Part shown: positions 62,897 through 64,000 of the stretch, in pieces
Numbering within the stretch: the stretch's first letter is position 1
Layout: every line of letters starts with the position of its first letter
Assembly (NCBI RefSeq): GCF_004114535.1
Contig: NZ_LBJC01000028.1
Location: forward strand, 213,426 to 277,425
Direction: 5' to 3'
Origin: Bradyrhizobium nanningense
GTDB lineage: Bacteria > Pseudomonadota > Alphaproteobacteria > Rhizobiales > Xanthobacteraceae
Length of the DNA stretch: 64,000 nucleotides
Notes under the pieces: generated by a model
Told to the model about the DNA's origin: nothing
Seen by the model: the letters and a program-made list of their open reading frames with translations, nothing else
Databases searched by the model: none
Position numbers and translations under genes: made by a program

Positions 62897-64000
62897 TCAG
62901 TCGCCCCACTGCGCGAAGGCGTCGTTGAAGGCGCGCTCGCCGGGGGCGCCCTTCTCGATGGCGATGATGGCGCGGCGCTGGTTGGCATAGACCAGCGGCA
63001 CGTCGAACCACGAGCGCTCCTTCAGGAGCTGGACGTTACGCGAGCGGTCGGCGTCGACGTTGGACAGGCCGACCAGGAAGAAGCCGTCGGTGACCTTGAC
63101 CGCGAGGCCTGCGAGCGGGGTGCCGCGCGCCTGCTCGTTCGACTTCATCAGGATGCCCGGCACGTTGGAGACGCTGCCGCCCGGAAAATCCTGCGGCAGG
63201 ATGAAGGTCAGCTCCGCCGTGTGGCTCGCCGGCAGCGAGGAATCGGTATTGCGGCGGAACGACATCGTCATCTTGAACTTGCGGTCGGGGATCTCGATGT
63301 CGGCGCGCACGGCGACGTCGGCCTTCTGGTTGCCCGAGGCCTTGATCGGCTCCAGCCGCCACACCACCGAGCCGACATATTGCTTGCCCTTCGGATCGGA
63401 CGGATCCTCGTCATAGAGCACGACCTTCTGCGCCACCGGCGCGACCGGCTGGTCGCTGGCCGAGGGCTGGCCGACGCGATCGGGAATCTTCGGCTTGGTC
63501 TGCGGCTGCGAGGCATCCTTCGGCGCCTCCACCACCTGGGTCGGCGAGGACTTGAACAGGTTGGTCGCGATCTGGAGCAGCGGCTTGCCCCAGAGGATGC
63601 CGGCACCAACCAGAATCAGCACGATGCCGACGGCGATCGCGCTCTTGAACGGAAAGGCGGAGCCGGTGCGGACACGCTTCTTGGCGTCGCGCTCGGGCGC
63701 GATGCGCGGACGCGGCGAAGGCGGCTGCGGCGTGTAGCGCTCGGCCTCCTCGATCGACTCGTCGTAGGAATAGGGCGCCTCGGATTCGCCGCCGCGGTTT
63801 TCCAGGCTCGGCTCGAGCCGGTCGAATTCCGGCGAGGGCGAGGGCACGTTGGCGTAGGTGCGCCGCGCGGCGCGGCTGGCCTGCGCGGCAGCGCCGCCGA
63901 GATCATTGGCGTCGGCCGTGATGTCGCGGAAGCCGCGCACGCCCGGTGCCGGCGGCGGCGGCGGTCCGACATCAGGCGGACGGCGCGCACCGGCGCGGTC
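62897..64000 (-). CDS. Membrane-anchored hypothetical protein (5' end outside window)
   Basis: At least 367 residues. The visible N-terminal part is Pro-rich and disordered (DVGPPPPPAPG, then YTPQPPSPRPRIAPERD). One membrane helix at about residues 115-140 of the visible part (SAIAVGIVLILVGAGILWGK) separates it from a C-terminal domain with VLYDEDPSDPKGKQYVGSVV, FKMTMSFRRNTDSSLPASHT and LTFILPQDFPGGSV. It has no well-known catalytic motif. A GTG at 63940 could be a start, but the frame stays open to the window edge with similar composition. Confidence 0.7.
   Translation of the reverse strand, partial: DRAGARRPPDVGPPPPPAPGVRGFRDITADANDLGGAAAQASRAARRTYANVPSPSPEFDRLEPSLENRGGESEAPYSYDESIEEAERYTPQPPSPRPRIAPERDAKKRVRTGSAFPFKSAIAVGIVLILVGAGILWGKPLLQIATNLFKSSPTQVVEAPKDASQPQTKPKIPDRVGQPSASDQPVAPVAQKVVLYDEDPSDPKGKQYVGSVVWRLEPIKASGNQKADVAVRADIEIPDRKFKMTMSFRRNTDSSLPASHTAELTFILPQDFPGGSVSNVPGILMKSNEQARGTPLAGLAVKVTDGFFLVGLSNVDADRSRNVQLLKERSWFDVPLVYANQRRAIIAIEKGAPGERAFNDAFAQWGD

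Overview
The window reads as a chromosomal segment of a high-GC alphaproteobacterium, most likely a Bradyrhizobium-type member of the Nitrobacteraceae. The evidence is the flagellar gene order with SciP and FlbD, the FixK-type promoter sites, several small proteins of Bradyrhizobium type, and the dispersed palindromic repeats. No rRNA, tRNA, CRISPR array or intact transposase was found. Assignments rest on motif and family recognition; no database search was run.

Region 1 (1-7200) holds late flagellar and cell-cycle genes: the end of fliK, flgD, sciP, then fliF-fliG-fliH-fliN-flbD. Region 2 (7200-15650) is ordinary metabolism: an M20 carboxypeptidase, a small membrane protein, a flavin reductase, a cytochrome P450, dusA, and an ABC exporter operon of adaptor, permease and ATPase.

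Region 3 (15850-31450) is an oxygen-limitation island. It carries GroEL, ChaB, Hsp20, three CBS-BON proteins, a dihaem cytochrome c, a PfkB sugar kinase, PEP synthase, two double-domain universal stress proteins, a host-attachment-family protein, several tiny proteins and a membrane GH17 glucanase. Nine perfect TTGA-N6-TCAA (FixK2/FNR-type) sites lie here, nearly all at correct promoter distance. Two more lie in region 4. The gene content resembles the mycobacterial DosR dormancy regulon. The island also holds gene relics: a GH1 glucosidase start, an amino-acid permease piece and a frameshifted small gene.

Region 4 (31450-54440) is an anaerobic respiration block. It has a clade II (Sec-type) nitrous oxide reductase operon, nosZ-cyc-cyc-nosB-nosD-nosG-nosH-nosF-nosL-nosY, continuing into a MenA-like prenyltransferase and a TlpA-like thioredoxin. 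Facing it is a Sco-ubiE pair. NosR and NosX are absent. An LLM flavin oxidoreductase separates this from a periplasmic nitrate reductase operon, napF-D-A-G-H-B-C plus a DUF2478 gene. Electrons probably enter through NosGH or NapGH and NapC from the quinol pool. Sco and the thioredoxin may build the CuA site of NosZ.

Region 5 (54440-64000) returns to housekeeping and hypothetical genes: a RecD-like helicase, a decayed Tat-signal fragment, a TPR-caspase protein, secreted MsrA and MsrB, small membrane proteins, two paralogous Cys-rich secreted proteins, and the end of a membrane-anchored protein running off the window.
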